DNA of 45,078 nt from an uncultured Prevotellaceae bacterium (lineage in GTDB: Bacteria; Bacteroidota; Bacteroidia; Bacteroidales; Bacteroidaceae), in contig CADADN010000028.1 of the NCBI GenBank assembly GCA_902786665.1, forward strand, positions 1 through 45,078, in the 5' to 3' direction. Numbering within the stretch: position 1 is the first letter of the stretch; each line of letters begins with the position of its first letter. Made by a program: the position numbers and the translations under genes. Below the pieces are notes generated by a model. It ran no database searches, was not told where the DNA came from, and worked only from the letters and a program-made list of their open reading frames with translations. Positions 1 to 8,951 of the stretch are shown piece after piece.

Positions 1-97
1 TGCGGCGGGGTCCCACCTCTTCCCATCCCGAACAGAGAAGTTAAGCCCGCCTGCGCCGATGGTACTGCAATGCAATGCGGGAGAGTAGGTCGCCGCC
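1..97 (+). rRNA. rrf: 5S ribosomal RNA, 5' end cut by window
   Basis: The window opens inside a 5S rRNA. The conserved loop run CCCATCCCGAACAGAGAAG and the 3' portion GGGAGAGTAGGTCGCCGCC are both present. The 5' bases that would pair with the 3' GGTCGCCGC strand lie mostly outside the window. It is probably the last gene of an rRNA operon whose 16S and 23S genes lie to the left. A GC-rich hairpin follows within 20 bases. The exact 3' end is uncertain by a few bases. Confidence 0.93.
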
Positions 98-111
98 TCT
101 TTTATCAAGAC

Positions 112-150
112 AGCCCCGTCGCTCATCGAGCGGCGGGGCTTTGTCGTTGT
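112..150 (+). terminator. rRNA operon terminator hairpin
   Basis: A near-perfect 12-bp stem (AGCCCCGTCGCT with AGCGGCGGGGCT, one G-T pair) closes a short loop and is followed by the T-rich TTGTCGTTGT. Its place directly after the 5S gene fits an intrinsic terminator of the rRNA operon. The T tract is weak. Confidence 0.75.
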
Positions 151-195
151 ACGCTCTTCCATTTTCATTCCCTTAACATATTTTTGCGACTGGCT

Positions 196-227
196 TTTTC
201 TCAATTGGAAAAATTGTCTTACCTTTG
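196..227 (+). promoter_or_regulatory. Bacteroidetes-type promoter
   Basis: TACCTTTG at 220-227 matches the -7 consensus TAnnTTTG of Bacteroidetes vegetative promoters. The -33 element is poor: a T-run at 196-199, about 20 bases upstream. The motif ends 21 bases before the ATG at 249. This argues that the in-frame TTG at 225, which lies within the promoter, is not the start codon. Confidence 0.6.
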
Positions 228-248
228 CTTTCCATACAAACAAAAGAT

Positions 249-830
249 ATGATTACGTGTCAACATTGCGGGAAACAAATACCCTATGAAGCCAACCTCT
301 GCCCTTATTGCGGCTTGTCTATCAAGCAATTCCAGCAGAAAGAAGTTCTTGATGAAGAAACAGTGAATGCTCCTGAGGATGAGGTAAAGGCAGAGCCGGA
401 AAAGCCCTCGAAGCCTCCTCACCAAGGTGGCGACAGGAAACTTTTATTCTTCATCATCGCCCTCCTTGTCTTGTTGCTCATTTTAGGAGGCATCTATCAT
501 TACAGTTCACTCAAGTCGGATACCGATGATGAGGAACAGGTGCCAGACATCACGAAGGTGAAGGTGCCAGAGGAAGAGGTCAAGAACGACGGCAAGGTGA
601 AGTATGATTCCAAGAAGTCTCAGCGCGTGGTGGTCAATGGCGATGGTGTCCGCCTTCGCTTCGGTCCCAGCCTGAAAGCCAATTACCTCAAGGACGAGAA
701 AGGCGCCACCAAGTCGGTGAAGAAAGGCACTGAACTGGAATGTGTCGGCGAGGACGGTGATTGGTATCAAGTGGTCTATCAAGGTAAGAAATATTATATG
801 TCAAAGCAATTCACCTATTTGGTAGAGTAA
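249..830 (+). CDS. Zinc-ribbon, single-TM, SH3-domain protein
   Basis: A 193-residue protein. Residues 1-25 form a zinc ribbon with two CxxC knuckles (CQHC and CPYC). An acidic, proline-containing linker follows, then one strongly hydrophobic membrane segment around residues 66-87 (LLFFIIALLVLLLILGGIY). The C-terminal part (about 125-193) resembles a bacterial SH3 domain, with GVRLRFGPSLKANYL and a DWYQVVYQGKKYYM motif, as in proteins that touch peptidoglycan. The likely topology is a cytoplasmic zinc ribbon and a periplasmic SH3 domain. An L,D-transpeptidase gene follows 41 bases downstream, which fits an envelope role. The ATG at 249 is chosen because the promoter occupies the upstream TTG. 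The exact function is unknown. Confidence 0.85.
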   Translation: MITCQHCGKQIPYEANLCPYCGLSIKQFQQKEVLDEETVNAPEDEVKAEPEKPSKPPHQGGDRKLLFFIIALLVLLLILGGIYHYSSLKSDTDDEEQVPDITKVKVPEEEVKNDGKVKYDSKKSQRVVVNGDGVRLRFGPSLKANYLKDEKGATKSVKKGTELECVGEDGDWYQVVYQGKKYYMSKQFTYLVE

Positions 831-871
831 CATAGCATTTATTAATCCTCTAAACAATAAAACCTTTGAGA

Positions 872-1618
872 ATGAAAACTTTATTAATAGCGACGCTTGC
901 TACGATGATGTTCGGCTTCGTTCAAGCCCAAGAACAAGGTAAAGGTGTCTATAAATCCTTCCCCTACACGAATGTGGAGGAGAATAAGGTGAACGATCAT
1001 GGCAATACTTGCGTCAGGACGATGCCCGATGAGAGCCTATGTTTTGACGGCAAAATGCAAGACCGTTCCAAGTGCTTCATCGTCATCTCGAAAAAGGATT
1101 ATTACCTCTATGTGTATGAGCCCCAAGGTGCCGACACCGTCTTGCTGGCACGCTTCGACTGCTGTTTCGGCCAGCACGTGGGTAACAAACAAAGACGTGG
1201 CGATAAAAAAACACCTAGCAGTTGCAACAGTGAAAAAGCCAATCCCTTTGCCAATTCCTTCTACATCTCCCAGATTCAGGATGCTTCTACTTGGCGTCAT
1301 GACTTCAGGGATGGTCGCGGCAACATCAAGGCATACGGCCATTGGTTCCTCAGGCTGGTGACTCCAGGACATAGCGGCATCGGCATCCATGGCAGCACCA
1401 ACAATGCCCAGAGTGTGCCGGGACGTGCCAGCGAAGGATGCATCCGCCTGAAAGATGCCGACATTATCACGTTGCACGACCTATTCGCCAGAGTGAATAT
1501 GAAAGTGATCATCAAGGATGAGAAGGTGGATGACCTCCCCTTTGAAATCAAGGCGATGCGCAAGCAGAAAATAGAGCGCAAGCGCCATTTCGACCCAGCG
1601 AGGATATTGAACAACTAA
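872..1618 (+). CDS. L,D-transpeptidase (YkuD family), exported
   Basis: A 248-residue protein with an N-terminal signal peptide (MKTLLIATLATMMFGFVQA, then QEQ). The C-terminal half carries the YkuD catalytic signature: HSGIGIHGS, and about 25 residues later SEGCIRL with the catalytic Cys. This family forms 3-3 cross-links in peptidoglycan or attaches proteins to it, working in the periplasm. The domain starts near residue 65 (SKCFIVISKKDYYLYVYE). The ATG at 872 is preferred over an in-frame TTG two codons upstream. It lies between the zinc-ribbon/SH3 gene and an SpmAB-type gene (15-base gap), so the three may be one transcript. The family is clear; the precise substrate is not. Confidence 0.92.
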   Translation: MKTLLIATLATMMFGFVQAQEQGKGVYKSFPYTNVEENKVNDHGNTCVRTMPDESLCFDGKMQDRSKCFIVISKKDYYLYVYEPQGADTVLLARFDCCFGQHVGNKQRRGDKKTPSSCNSEKANPFANSFYISQIQDASTWRHDFRDGRGNIKAYGHWFLRLVTPGHSGIGIHGSTNNAQSVPGRASEGCIRLKDADIITLHDLFARVNMKVIIKDEKVDDLPFEIKAMRKQKIERKRHFDPARILNN

Positions 1619-1633
1619 ACATATTTCAGCCCC

Positions 1634-3019
1634 ATGGCTCTCAATTACATCTGGATAGCGCTCTTCGTCCTCGGTTTCCTGGTTGGCGTGATCAAACTCA
1701 TTCTTGGCGACACAGAGGCCCTGCCTGCGATGATGGACTCCACCTTCACCTATGCAAAGGATGCCTTTGAGATGTGCCTGGGTCTGACTGGAACACTCAC
1801 GTTGTGGATGGGTCTGATGAAGATAGGCGATGACAGTGGTTTGATCAGCCGCCTTGCCCGTTTCCTCAGTCCGGTGCTCACACGCCTCTTCCCCGACATC
1901 CCCAAGGGTCATCCGGCTTTAGGCTCCATCTTCATGAACTTGTCGGCCAACATGCTCGGACTCGACAATGCCGCCACGCCGATGGGCCTGAAGGCCATGC
2001 AGGAATTGCAAAGTGTGAACAAGGAGAAGGACACGGCCAGCAACTCCATGATCATGTTCCTCACACTCAACACGTCGGGCATCACCATCATACCCATCTC
2101 CATCATGGCATACCGCGCATCTAATGGTGCGGCAGACCCCACCGACGTGTTCATCCCCTTGCTCCTCACTTCGCTGTGCTCCACCATCGTGGGTTTGCTC
2201 GTCTGCTCCGCCATCCAGCGCATCAACCTTTTCAACCGCTACATTTTCCTGATGTTCTTTGTCATCGCGGTGTTCGTGGCAGCCCTTTTCACCTGCATGG
2301 CAGGGATGAACGAGAAAGAGATGCAGCAGTTCTGCCGCGTGCTCACCAGCGTTATGATCATCGGAGCCATCATGATATTCATCCTGTCGGGAGCCTTCAA
2401 GAAGATCAACGTCTATAATTCGTTCATCGAAGGGGCGAAAGGTGGATTTCAGGTTGCCGTCACGCTCATTCCCTATGTGGTGGCCATCCTTGTGGCGGTG
2501 GGTGTGTTCCGGGCTTCTGGCGGCTTGCAGATGTTGCAGGACGCCGTCTCCAGTACCGTGAATGCGATGGGTTTGAACTCCGACTTTGTCGGTGCCCTGC
2601 CCGTGGCGTTGATGAAACCGCTCAGCGGACCTGGTGCGCGTGGCATGATGTTGGAGAACTTCTCCCATTTCGGCGTGGACAGTTTCGTTGGTCATCTTTC
2701 AAGTGTGCTTCAGGGATGCACCGACACCACTTTCTACATCCTCGCCGTCTATTTCGGCAGCGTGGGCATCAAGAAATACCGTTATGCCGTCAAATGTGGT
2801 CTCACCGCCGACATTGCCGGTATGATAGCAGCCGTCTTTTTCAGTTATTTCTTCTTCCCGTTGGATGGTGGTCAACCAAAGAAGCAGGACGATGCCAGCA
2901 AGGGTGGCGCCACAACCGAATACATCCAGAAGTCGCCTGCCGCAGATGAAGATGCAAAAGACATCTTCTCCGTTATTTCATTGAATGATACCCCTGAAAT
3001 GACAATAAATCCTTTCTGA
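1634..3019 (+). CDS. SpmA-SpmB type fused membrane protein (nucleoside-recognition Gate domains)
   Basis: A 461-residue polytopic membrane protein with about ten hydrophobic segments. The N-terminal half has the SpmA-like run FEMCLGLTGTLTLWMGLMKI and SANMLGLDNAATPMGLKAM. The C-terminal half has the SpmB-like GLNSDFVGALPVALMKPLSG and QGCTDTTFYILAVYFGSVGI. In sporulating Firmicutes SpmA and SpmB are separate; in Bacteroidetes a fused form is usual, although these bacteria do not form spores. The Gate/nucleoside-recognition family suggests transport, but the substrate is not known. The hydrophilic tail after about residue 420 (QPKKQDDASKGG...) is poorly conserved in character. No terminator is visible before the histidine kinase gene 110 bases downstream. 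Confidence 0.88.
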   Translation: MALNYIWIALFVLGFLVGVIKLILGDTEALPAMMDSTFTYAKDAFEMCLGLTGTLTLWMGLMKIGDDSGLISRLARFLSPVLTRLFPDIPKGHPALGSIFMNLSANMLGLDNAATPMGLKAMQELQSVNKEKDTASNSMIMFLTLNTSGITIIPISIMAYRASNGAADPTDVFIPLLLTSLCSTIVGLLVCSAIQRINLFNRYIFLMFFVIAVFVAALFTCMAGMNEKEMQQFCRVLTSVMIIGAIMIFILSGAFKKINVYNSFIEGAKGGFQVAVTLIPYVVAILVAVGVFRASGGLQMLQDAVSSTVNAMGLNSDFVGALPVALMKPLSGPGARGMMLENFSHFGVDSFVGHLSSVLQGCTDTTFYILAVYFGSVGIKKYRYAVKCGLTADIAGMIAAVFFSYFFFPLDGGQPKKQDDASKGGATTEYIQKSPAADEDAKDIFSVISLNDTPEMTINPF

Positions 3020-3129
3020 GTCCGTTATCATTGGGACAAGTGATTCGTCAATTCACATTGTTTCAAGGAAAAATCAACCGCACATACGGTAAAAGTTGAG
3101 TCCTTGGAGCATAACAGACCATCAATCCC

Positions 3130-4293
3130 ATGCAATGGACAGACAGGATCAGGCAGGTTAAGATCATCCTCGTCGTGGCCGCCGTGCTCATCTCCGTGGC
3201 CTCGCTTTTCATCTCTCAATATCTTGTGCGTGACCTCTCCATCGAGGAAAGGCACAAGATGGAGGTGTGGGCCGAGGCCATGCGCTCTCTCAACAACGCA
3301 GATGAGAACACCGACCTCAATCTTGTGCTCAAGGTCATCGATGGCAACAACACCATCCCCGTCATCGTGTTGGACAAAGACGGCGCAGCCAGCACTTTCC
3401 GCAACATCCGCATCGACGGCAAGGATTATGAAGACAGCCTGCGTTGCGCAGCAGAAAAAGGCCAGGCCATGCTGAAGGCCGGCAATGCCGTCAAGATCTA
3501 CCTAGATGAGAATGGCACAGGCGACTTCATCAACGTGTGCTATGACGACTCGGTCATGATCAAGCGTTTGCACTTGTGGCCCTATGTCCAACTTGGCATA
3601 GTCATGGTGTTTGTCGTCGTGGCCATCTTTGCCTTGCTCACCTCCAAGCGTGCGGAGCAAAACAAGGTTTGGGTGGGCTTGTCGAAAGAGACGGCTCATC
3701 AGTTGGGAACCCCCATCTCAAGTTTGATGGCTTGGACTGAAATCCTCAAGGAAACCTATCCCGACGACGACCTGCTTCCGGAAATGGACCAGGATGTGCA
3801 GCGCCTCCAACTCATAGCCGACCGTTTTTCCAAAATAGGTTCGATGCCCGAACTCACCCCGACTAATCTTTCCGAGGTGATGGCGCACGTGGTGGATTAT
3901 ATGAATCGCCGCACCTCCTCCAAGGTGCTCATGCGCACGGAGTTGCCATCAGACGACATCATCGCCGACATCAACCCATCGCTCTTTGAATGGGTGATAG
4001 AGAATCTTTGCAAGAATGCCGTTGACGCCATGGAGGGCGAAGGCTCCATCACCCTTCATCTTGAGAGCACGGAAGGCAAGGTTGTCATCGATGTCACAGA
4101 CACCGGCAAGGGCATCAAGAAGAAAGACCTCCGCAATGTCTTCACCCCAGGCTTCACCACCAAGAAAAGAGGGTGGGGGTTGGGCTTGTCTCTTGCCAAG
4201 AGGATTGTGGAGGAATACCACAAAGGAAAGATTTATGTGAAAAATTCCGAAGTGGGCAAAGGCACCACGTTCAGGATTGAATTGAAAATGTGA
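3130..4293 (+). CDS. Membrane sensor histidine kinase
   Basis: A 387-residue protein. TM1 is at about residues 9-33 and TM2 at about 152-175, enclosing a sensor region of roughly 120 residues outside the membrane. The phospho-acceptor box is SKETAHQLGTPISSL, with His190. The catalytic ATPase domain has an N box (ENLCKNAVDAM), a G1 box (DTGKGI), an F box (FTPGFTTKKRG) and a G2 box (GWGLGLSLAKRIV). Such kinases autophosphorylate and pass the phosphate to a response regulator, but none is encoded nearby, so the partner must lie elsewhere. HxxGTP in the H box is a common variant in Bacteroidetes kinases. The signal sensed cannot be read from the sequence. Confidence 0.93.
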   Translation: MQWTDRIRQVKIILVVAAVLISVASLFISQYLVRDLSIEERHKMEVWAEAMRSLNNADENTDLNLVLKVIDGNNTIPVIVLDKDGAASTFRNIRIDGKDYEDSLRCAAEKGQAMLKAGNAVKIYLDENGTGDFINVCYDDSVMIKRLHLWPYVQLGIVMVFVVVAIFALLTSKRAEQNKVWVGLSKETAHQLGTPISSLMAWTEILKETYPDDDLLPEMDQDVQRLQLIADRFSKIGSMPELTPTNLSEVMAHVVDYMNRRTSSKVLMRTELPSDDIIADINPSLFEWVIENLCKNAVDAMEGEGSITLHLESTEGKVVIDVTDTGKGIKKKDLRNVFTPGFTTKKRGWGLGLSLAKRIVEEYHKGKIYVKNSEVGKGTTFRIELKM

Positions 4294-4335
4294 TGATGAA
4301 GCAATCTTCAATTGTAATCAAAGTTTTTCCATATT

Positions 4336-4370
4336 TATTTCCACAATTCAAAATAAAATTCGTAACTTTG
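4336..4370 (+). promoter_or_regulatory. Promoter of the DUF177-rpmF-fabH operon
   Basis: TAACTTTG at 4363-4370 matches the Bacteroidetes -7 box. T-rich sequence around 4336-4340 lies about 22 bases upstream and could serve as a weak -33 element. The motif is 85 bases before the ATG of the DUF177 gene, in the only long gap before that operon. Confidence 0.6.
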
Positions 4371-4455
4371 CAGCCCAAAAGCAGAAGAATGCCTTACGGA
4401 AGTAGGAAGGACGGTATCTCTCCTTCTCCGTTGGTGCATTTCGCCATAGAGAAAA

Positions 4456-4980
4456 ATGTGTGGTCAAGATAGATTTCTAATCGACTTGAAGGGAATGAAA
4501 GGCGATACCGCCACCTTCGAGTGCGAGTTGGGCAATGACTATTTCGAGGCCGTGGAGGCTACGGAGGTCAAGGGCGGCACCTTGCATGCCACTGTTGCAG
4601 TGAGGAAAGTCCAAGAGGTCTACGAGTTGAACTTCAAGGTTTTGGGCGATGTCATTGTTCCTTGTGACATCTGTCTTGGCGATATGACTCTCCCGGTGGA
4701 TACCACGGGGAGGGTGGTGGCGCGTCTTGGCGACAGTTACGACGAAGACGAGGACTCTGTCACCATTCCTGAAGACGACGGAACGTTGGATGCAGCTTGG
4801 CTCATCTATGAGATGGCCGTCCTAGCCATTCCCACCCGTCACGTCCATGAGGAAGGTGGCTGCGACCCCGCCATGCTGGGCAAGTTGGAGGAACTCTCCA
4901 TTGTCTCAGACGAAAGTGCTGACGCCATCGACCCACGTTGGAGCGAACTTGAAAGAATCAAATCAACATTTAAAGAATAG
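4456..4980 (+). CDS. DUF177 / YceD family protein
   Basis: A 174-residue acidic protein placed directly upstream of rpmF, the classic position of the DUF177 (YceD) family. In plants and bacteria this family is linked to 23S rRNA and ribosome assembly. Visible family traits are FLIDLKGMKGD near the N terminus, the VPCDICLGDMTLPVD stretch near the middle with a CxxC pair, and DLxWLIYE-like DAAWLIYEMAVLAIPTRH followed by CDP (EEGGCDP). The ATG at 4456 gives the expected N terminus. Six bases separate it from rpmF, so the two are cotranscribed. Function is inferred from family and location only. Confidence 0.88.
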   Translation: MCGQDRFLIDLKGMKGDTATFECELGNDYFEAVEATEVKGGTLHATVAVRKVQEVYELNFKVLGDVIVPCDICLGDMTLPVDTTGRVVARLGDSYDEDEDSVTIPEDDGTLDAAWLIYEMAVLAIPTRHVHEEGGCDPAMLGKLEELSIVSDESADAIDPRWSELERIKSTFKE

Positions 4981-4986
4981 AACAAA

Positions 4987-5172
4987 ATGGCACATCCTAA
5001 AAGAAGACAGTCAAAGACTCGTACACTGAAAAGAAGAACCCATGACAAGGCCGTCGCACCAACACTGGCCGTTTGTCCCAACTGCGGCGCTTACTATGTA
5101 TATCACACCGTGTGCTCGGCATGTGGATACTATAGGGGCAAAGTCGCCATCGTAATGGAAACCGCTGAGTAG
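4987..5172 (+). CDS. rpmF: 50S ribosomal protein L32
   Basis: A 61-residue basic protein starting MAHPKRRQSKTRTLKRRTHD, the standard L32 N terminus. It has a zinc-binding C-terminal half with two CxxC pairs (CPNC and CSAC). L32 is a component of the large ribosomal subunit. It is six bases after the DUF177 gene and two bases before fabH, matching the widespread yceD-rpmF-fab arrangement that couples ribosome and membrane-lipid synthesis. plsX, often next in other phyla, is not present between rpmF and fabH here. Confidence 0.98.
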   Translation: MAHPKRRQSKTRTLKRRTHDKAVAPTLAVCPNCGAYYVYHTVCSACGYYRGKVAIVMETAE

Positions 5173-5174
5173 GA

Positions 5175-6194
5175 ATGGGCAAAGTCAGAGCGATCATCAC
5201 TGGATTGGGCGGCTACGTCCCCGACTATGTGCTCAACAACGAGGAACTGTCGCGGATGGTAGAGACCAATGACGAGTGGATTATGACGCGTGTGGGCATC
5301 AAGGAGCGCCGCATCCTCACCGAAGAGGGTCTTGGCACCTCCTACATGGCCCGCAAGGCAGCCAAGATGGTGGTGAAGAAGACTGGTGTCGACCCCGACA
5401 CCATCGACGCACTCATCCTCACTACTTCCACCGCCGACTACCAATTCCCATCCACAGCGTCGATCGTACTTGGCAAACTGGGCTTGAAGAACGCATACGC
5501 CTTCGACTTCTGGGGGGCTTGTTGTGGATTCCTCTACTCTCTCGACACGGCAGCCTGCCTCATCGAGAGCGGAAGATACAAGAAGATTCTCGTCGTGGGC
5601 GCCGACAAGATGTCGTCGATGGTCGATTACACCGACCGCGCCACTTGTCCGCTCTTCGGAGACGGGGCGGGAGCAGTGCTTGTCGAAGCCAGCGAGGAGG
5701 AGGACGTGGGCTACATCGACTCCTACTTGCGGACCGACGGGAAGGGTTTGCCTTTCCTTCATATGAAGGCCGGAGGCTCCGTATGCCCACCATCGCATTT
5801 CACCGTAGACCACAGACTCCACTTCCTCTATCAGGAGGGGCGCACAGTCTTCCGCTATGCGGTGACCAACATGAGCGATGACTGCTCGCTCATCGCCCAG
5901 CGCAACGGCTTGGACAAGAGCAACATCACATGGGTGGTGCCCCATCAGGCCAACATGCGCATCATCGAGGCTGTGGCCAAGCGCTTGGAACTGCCTATGG
6001 AGCAGGTGATGGTCAACATCGAGCGCTATGGCAACACCAGCGCCGCCACCATCCCCCTTGCCCTATGGGACTACGAAAGCAGGTTGAGAAAGGGCGACAA
6101 CATCATACTCACCGCCTTCGGGGCAGGATTCGTCCACGGGGCATCCTATCTCAGATGGGCGTATGATGGCAACACCGTCACTCCGAAGAAATAA
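5175..6194 (+). CDS. fabH: 3-oxoacyl-ACP synthase III (KAS III)
   Basis: A 339-residue protein catalysing the first condensation of fatty acid synthesis, acyl-CoA with malonyl-ACP. The Cys-His-Asn catalytic triad is visible: Cys116 in WGACCGF, His257 in VPHQANMRI, and Asn in ERYGNTSAATIPLAL near residue 287. The N terminus GLGGYVPDYVLNNEEL and the TNDEWI motif are typical of FabH. It starts two bases after the rpmF stop, so translation is probably coupled. A hairpin with a T run follows at 6212. The Cys-Cys pair at the active site is slightly unusual (most FabH have Cys-Ala or Cys-Ser). Confidence 0.96.
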   Translation: MGKVRAIITGLGGYVPDYVLNNEELSRMVETNDEWIMTRVGIKERRILTEEGLGTSYMARKAAKMVVKKTGVDPDTIDALILTTSTADYQFPSTASIVLGKLGLKNAYAFDFWGACCGFLYSLDTAACLIESGRYKKILVVGADKMSSMVDYTDRATCPLFGDGAGAVLVEASEEEDVGYIDSYLRTDGKGLPFLHMKAGGSVCPPSHFTVDHRLHFLYQEGRTVFRYAVTNMSDDCSLIAQRNGLDKSNITWVVPHQANMRIIEAVAKRLELPMEQVMVNIERYGNTSAATIPLALWDYESRLRKGDNIILTAFGAGFVHGASYLRWAYDGNTVTPKK

Positions 6195-6211
6195 ACCTGT
6201 AACACTTCATC

Positions 6212-6247
6212 AAAACGCATCCTATATGATATGAGATGCGTTTTTTT
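6212..6247 (+). terminator. Intrinsic terminator after fabH
   Basis: AAAACGCATC at 6212-6221 pairs with GATGCGTTTT at 6235-6244. The run of seven T begins inside the descending arm (6241-6247). It is a good rho-independent terminator closing the DUF177-rpmF-fabH operon. It sits just 9 bases before the era start, so era probably depends on readthrough or a promoter not recognised here. Confidence 0.85.
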
Positions 6248-6255
6248 GTCATACA

Positions 6256-7155
6256 ATGACCTTCAACAACATGCAACACAAGGCAGGATTTGTCAACATC
6301 GTGGGTAACCCCAACGTGGGGAAGAGCACGCTTATGAACCAACTCGTGGGCGAGCGGATATCCATCGCCACCTTCAAGGCTCAAACCACCAGGCACCGCA
6401 TCATGGGCATCGTCAACACGGAAGACATGCAGATAGTCTTCTCCGACACGCCCGGCGTGCTCAAGCCCAACTACAAGCTACAGGAGTCGATGCTCGCTTT
6501 CTCAGAGTCAGCATTGGCCGACGCCGACGTTCTACTCTATGTCACCGACGTGGTGGAGAATCCGGAGAAAAACCTCGACTTCCTCGACAAGGTGAGGACG
6601 ATGAAGGTTCCCGTCCTGCTGCTTGTCAACAAGATCGACCTCACCGACCAGAAGGGTCTCAACCTCGTGGTGGAGAAATGGCACACGTTGCTCCCCAACG
6701 CAGAGATCCTCCCCATCTCGGCACTCAACAAATTCGGCACCGACCTCATCCTCAAGCGCATCAAGGAACTCCTTCCCGACAGCCCTCCCTTCTTCGACAA
6801 GGACCAACTCACCGACAAGCCCGCAAGATTCTTCGTCAGTGAAATCATCCGTGAGAAAATCCTCCTCTACTACGACAAGGAAATCCCCTATTCAGTGGAA
6901 GTCGCCGTCGAGCAGTTCAAGGAGGAGGAGAACATCATCCGCATCAGCGCCGTCATCTACGTGGAGCGCGATTCGCAGAAAGGCATCATCATCGGCCATC
7001 GGGGATATGCACTCAAGAAGGTGAGCACAGAGGCTCGGAAGGCTCTGGAACGCTTCTTCGGCAAAAGCATCTTCCTCGAGACCTTCGTCAAGGTGGACAA
7101 AGGCTGGAGGTCGTCTCAGAAAGAACTCGACCATTTCGGCTACAACCCGGAATAG
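6256..7155 (+). CDS. era: GTPase Era
   Basis: A 299-residue GTPase that binds 16S rRNA and acts in small-subunit maturation. G1 is GNPNVGKS (residues 15-22), G2 lies around TTRHRIMG, G3 is DTPG, and G4 is NKID. The C-terminal KH domain begins near residue 200 (FFVSEIIREKILLYYDKEIPYSVEV), with the RNA-binding GIIIGHRGYALKKV. Length is normal for the family. An internal Met five codons in could also serve as start. The gene is followed 36 bases later by der, so ribosome-assembly GTPases are clustered. Confidence 0.98.
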   Translation: MTFNNMQHKAGFVNIVGNPNVGKSTLMNQLVGERISIATFKAQTTRHRIMGIVNTEDMQIVFSDTPGVLKPNYKLQESMLAFSESALADADVLLYVTDVVENPEKNLDFLDKVRTMKVPVLLLVNKIDLTDQKGLNLVVEKWHTLLPNAEILPISALNKFGTDLILKRIKELLPDSPPFFDKDQLTDKPARFFVSEIIREKILLYYDKEIPYSVEVAVEQFKEEENIIRISAVIYVERDSQKGIIIGHRGYALKKVSTEARKALERFFGKSIFLETFVKVDKGWRSSQKELDHFGYNPE

Positions 7156-7191
7156 GAAGGTCGAGACATCACACCCTCAACAACACACCCT

Positions 7192-8502
7192 ATGGCATTA
7201 GTAGCAATCGTCGGACGGCCCAATGTGGGCAAGTCCACCCTTTTCAACAGACTCACCAAGTCGCGCAAGGCCATCGTCAGCGACGAGGCCGGCACCACCC
7301 GCGACCGGCAATATGGCAAATGCGAATGGAACGGACGCGAGTTCTCCGTCGTCGACACCGGAGGATGGGTCGTCAAGTCTGACGACATCTTCGAGGAAGA
7401 GATACGCAAGCAAGTCATCATCACCACAGAGGAAGCCGACCTCGTGCTCTTCCTCGTTGACCTCACCACTGGCCTGACCGACTGGGACGAGGATGTCGCC
7501 CTCATCCTCAGGAAGGCAAAACTTCCCGTGCTGCTCGTGGTCAACAAGGCCGACAACTTCGACCAATACTACGAGGCAGCCGAGTTTTACAAACTCGGTT
7601 TGGGCGACCCCATCTGCATCAGTTCTGCTACCGGAAGCGGGACGGGCGACCTCCTCGACATCGTGGTAGAGAAACTGAAGGATGCCAAGGACGAGCAGGT
7701 GGAGGAGGGCATCCCCCGCTTCGCCGTCGTGGGCAGACCCAATGCCGGCAAGAGCAGCCTCATCAACGCCTTCATCGGCGAGGACCGCCATATCGTCACC
7801 GACATCGCCGGCACCACCCGCGACAGCATCTATACGAGATACGACAAATTTGGTTTTGACTTCTATCTCGTCGATACCGCCGGCATCCGCCGAAAGAACA
7901 AGGTGACTGAGGACCTGGAGTTCTATTCCGTCATGCGTAGCATCCGTGCGATAGAGAACTCCGACGTATGCATCCTCATGATCGACGCCACCCGTGGCAT
8001 CGAGGCGCAGGATATGAACATCTTCCAACTCATCCAGCGCAATAACAAGTCGCTCGTCGTCGTCGTCAACAAATGGGACCTAGTGGAGAACAAGGACCAG
8101 GTGGTTGTCAAGACCTTTGAGGCCGCCATCCGCGACCGTATGGCACCATTCACCGACTTCCCCATCATCTTCGCCTCCGCTGTCACCAAGCAGCGCATCT
8201 TCAAGGTGCTCGAGACAGCCAAGCAAGTGTATCTCAACCGCACGGTGAAAGTGGGTACCTCGAAGCTCAACGAGGTGATGCTGCCCCTCATCGAGGCTTT
8301 CCCGCCACCATCGGTCAAGGGTAAGTACATCAAGATCAAATATTGCATGCAGGTGCCAGACACCAAGATTCCCACCTTTGTGTTCTACGCCAACTTGCCG
8401 CAATATGTCAAGGAGCCTTACAGGCGCTTCCTGGAGAACAAGATTCGTGAGAACTGGCAGATGACGGGTTGCCCCATCCATGTGTTCATCCGTCAGAAAT
8501 AG
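7192..8502 (+). CDS. der: GTPase Der (EngA)
   Basis: A 436-residue protein with two tandem GTPase domains, the hallmark of Der, a 50S-subunit assembly factor. Domain 1 has GRPNVGKS (residues 7-14), DTGG and NKAD. Domain 2 has GRPNAGKS (about 181-188), DTAG and NKWD. A C-terminal KH-like domain follows from about residue 350 ([11 protein letters not shown]-type region through [13 protein letters not shown]). Length and order are standard. It lies 36 bases after era and 6 bases before a small lipoprotein gene. Confidence 0.98.
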   Translation: MALVAIVGRPNVGKSTLFNRLTKSRKAIVSDEAGTTRDRQYGKCEWNGREFSVVDTGGWVVKSDDIFEEEIRKQVIITTEEADLVLFLVDLTTGLTDWDEDVALILRKAKLPVLLVVNKADNFDQYYEAAEFYKLGLGDPICISSATGSGTGDLLDIVVEKLKDAKDEQVEEGIPRFAVVGRPNAGKSSLINAFIGEDRHIVTDIAGTTRDSIYTRYDKFGFDFYLVDTAGIRRKNKVTEDLEFYSVMRSIRAIENSDVCILMIDATRGIEAQDMNIFQLIQRNNKSLVVVVNKWDLVENKDQVVVKTFEAAIRDRMAPFTDFPIIFASAVTKQRIFKVLETAKQVYLNRTVKVGTSKLNEVMLPLIEAFPPPSVKGKYIKIKYCMQVPDTKIPTFVFYANLPQYVKEPYRRFLENKIRENWQMTGCPIHVFIRQK

Positions 8503-8508
8503 CATGTC

Positions 8509-8907
8509 ATGAGTTGTCGGCGTTTTCTGGGCATGGCCGTGGTGGCAGCGATGCTTTTGTCGTGCGGAGGTGAAACCGTCGACCAAGAGCAGCTCGTGGC
8601 CACCACGGCTCAATTATACTATCAGTACTTGCTTGATGGCAAGTATGACGATTTCGTGGGAGGAATGGACCTCCATTTGTCTCCCTCACCCGCCTACAAG
8701 GAGCAGTTGCGTGCCAATGCGAAGATGTTCGTTCGTCAGCAGGAGAAGATGCACAAGGGCATAGACAGCATCCGTGTGTCCGGGGCCGAGGTGGATGAGC
8801 GCAATCACGCCGCCAATGCCTATCTTGTCATCTGCTATGGCGACAGCACCACTGAAGAGGTGGTGGTGCCCATGGTGGAGCGCGACAAGTTGTGGCTAAT
8901 GAGGTGA
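8509..8907 (+). CDS. Small lipoprotein, function unknown
   Basis: A 132-residue protein with a lipoprotein signal peptide: MSCRRFLGMAVVAAMLLSC, with the lipidated Cys at residue 19 and GG after it. The mature part (TAQLYYQYLLDGKYDDFVGGMD..., ending in DKLWLMR) has the size and pattern of the small NTF2-like/DUF4878-type lipoproteins of Bacteroidetes, but I cannot assign the family firmly. It starts 6 bases after der, and its 3' end overlaps possible upstream starts of the transporter gene that follows. Confidence 0.8.
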   Translation: MSCRRFLGMAVVAAMLLSCGGETVDQEQLVATTAQLYYQYLLDGKYDDFVGGMDLHLSPSPAYKEQLRANAKMFVRQQEKMHKGIDSIRVSGAEVDERNHAANAYLVICYGDSTTEEVVVPMVERDKLWLMR

Positions 8908-8951
8908 GCCCATCTCCTTCCACTGTTGTTATCACATCAAATCAAGAACTT

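Noticed and set aside
225-248. TTG start for the first protein gene
   Set aside because: The codon lies within the -7 promoter box TACCTTTG; the ATG at 249 gives a proper zinc-ribbon N terminus.
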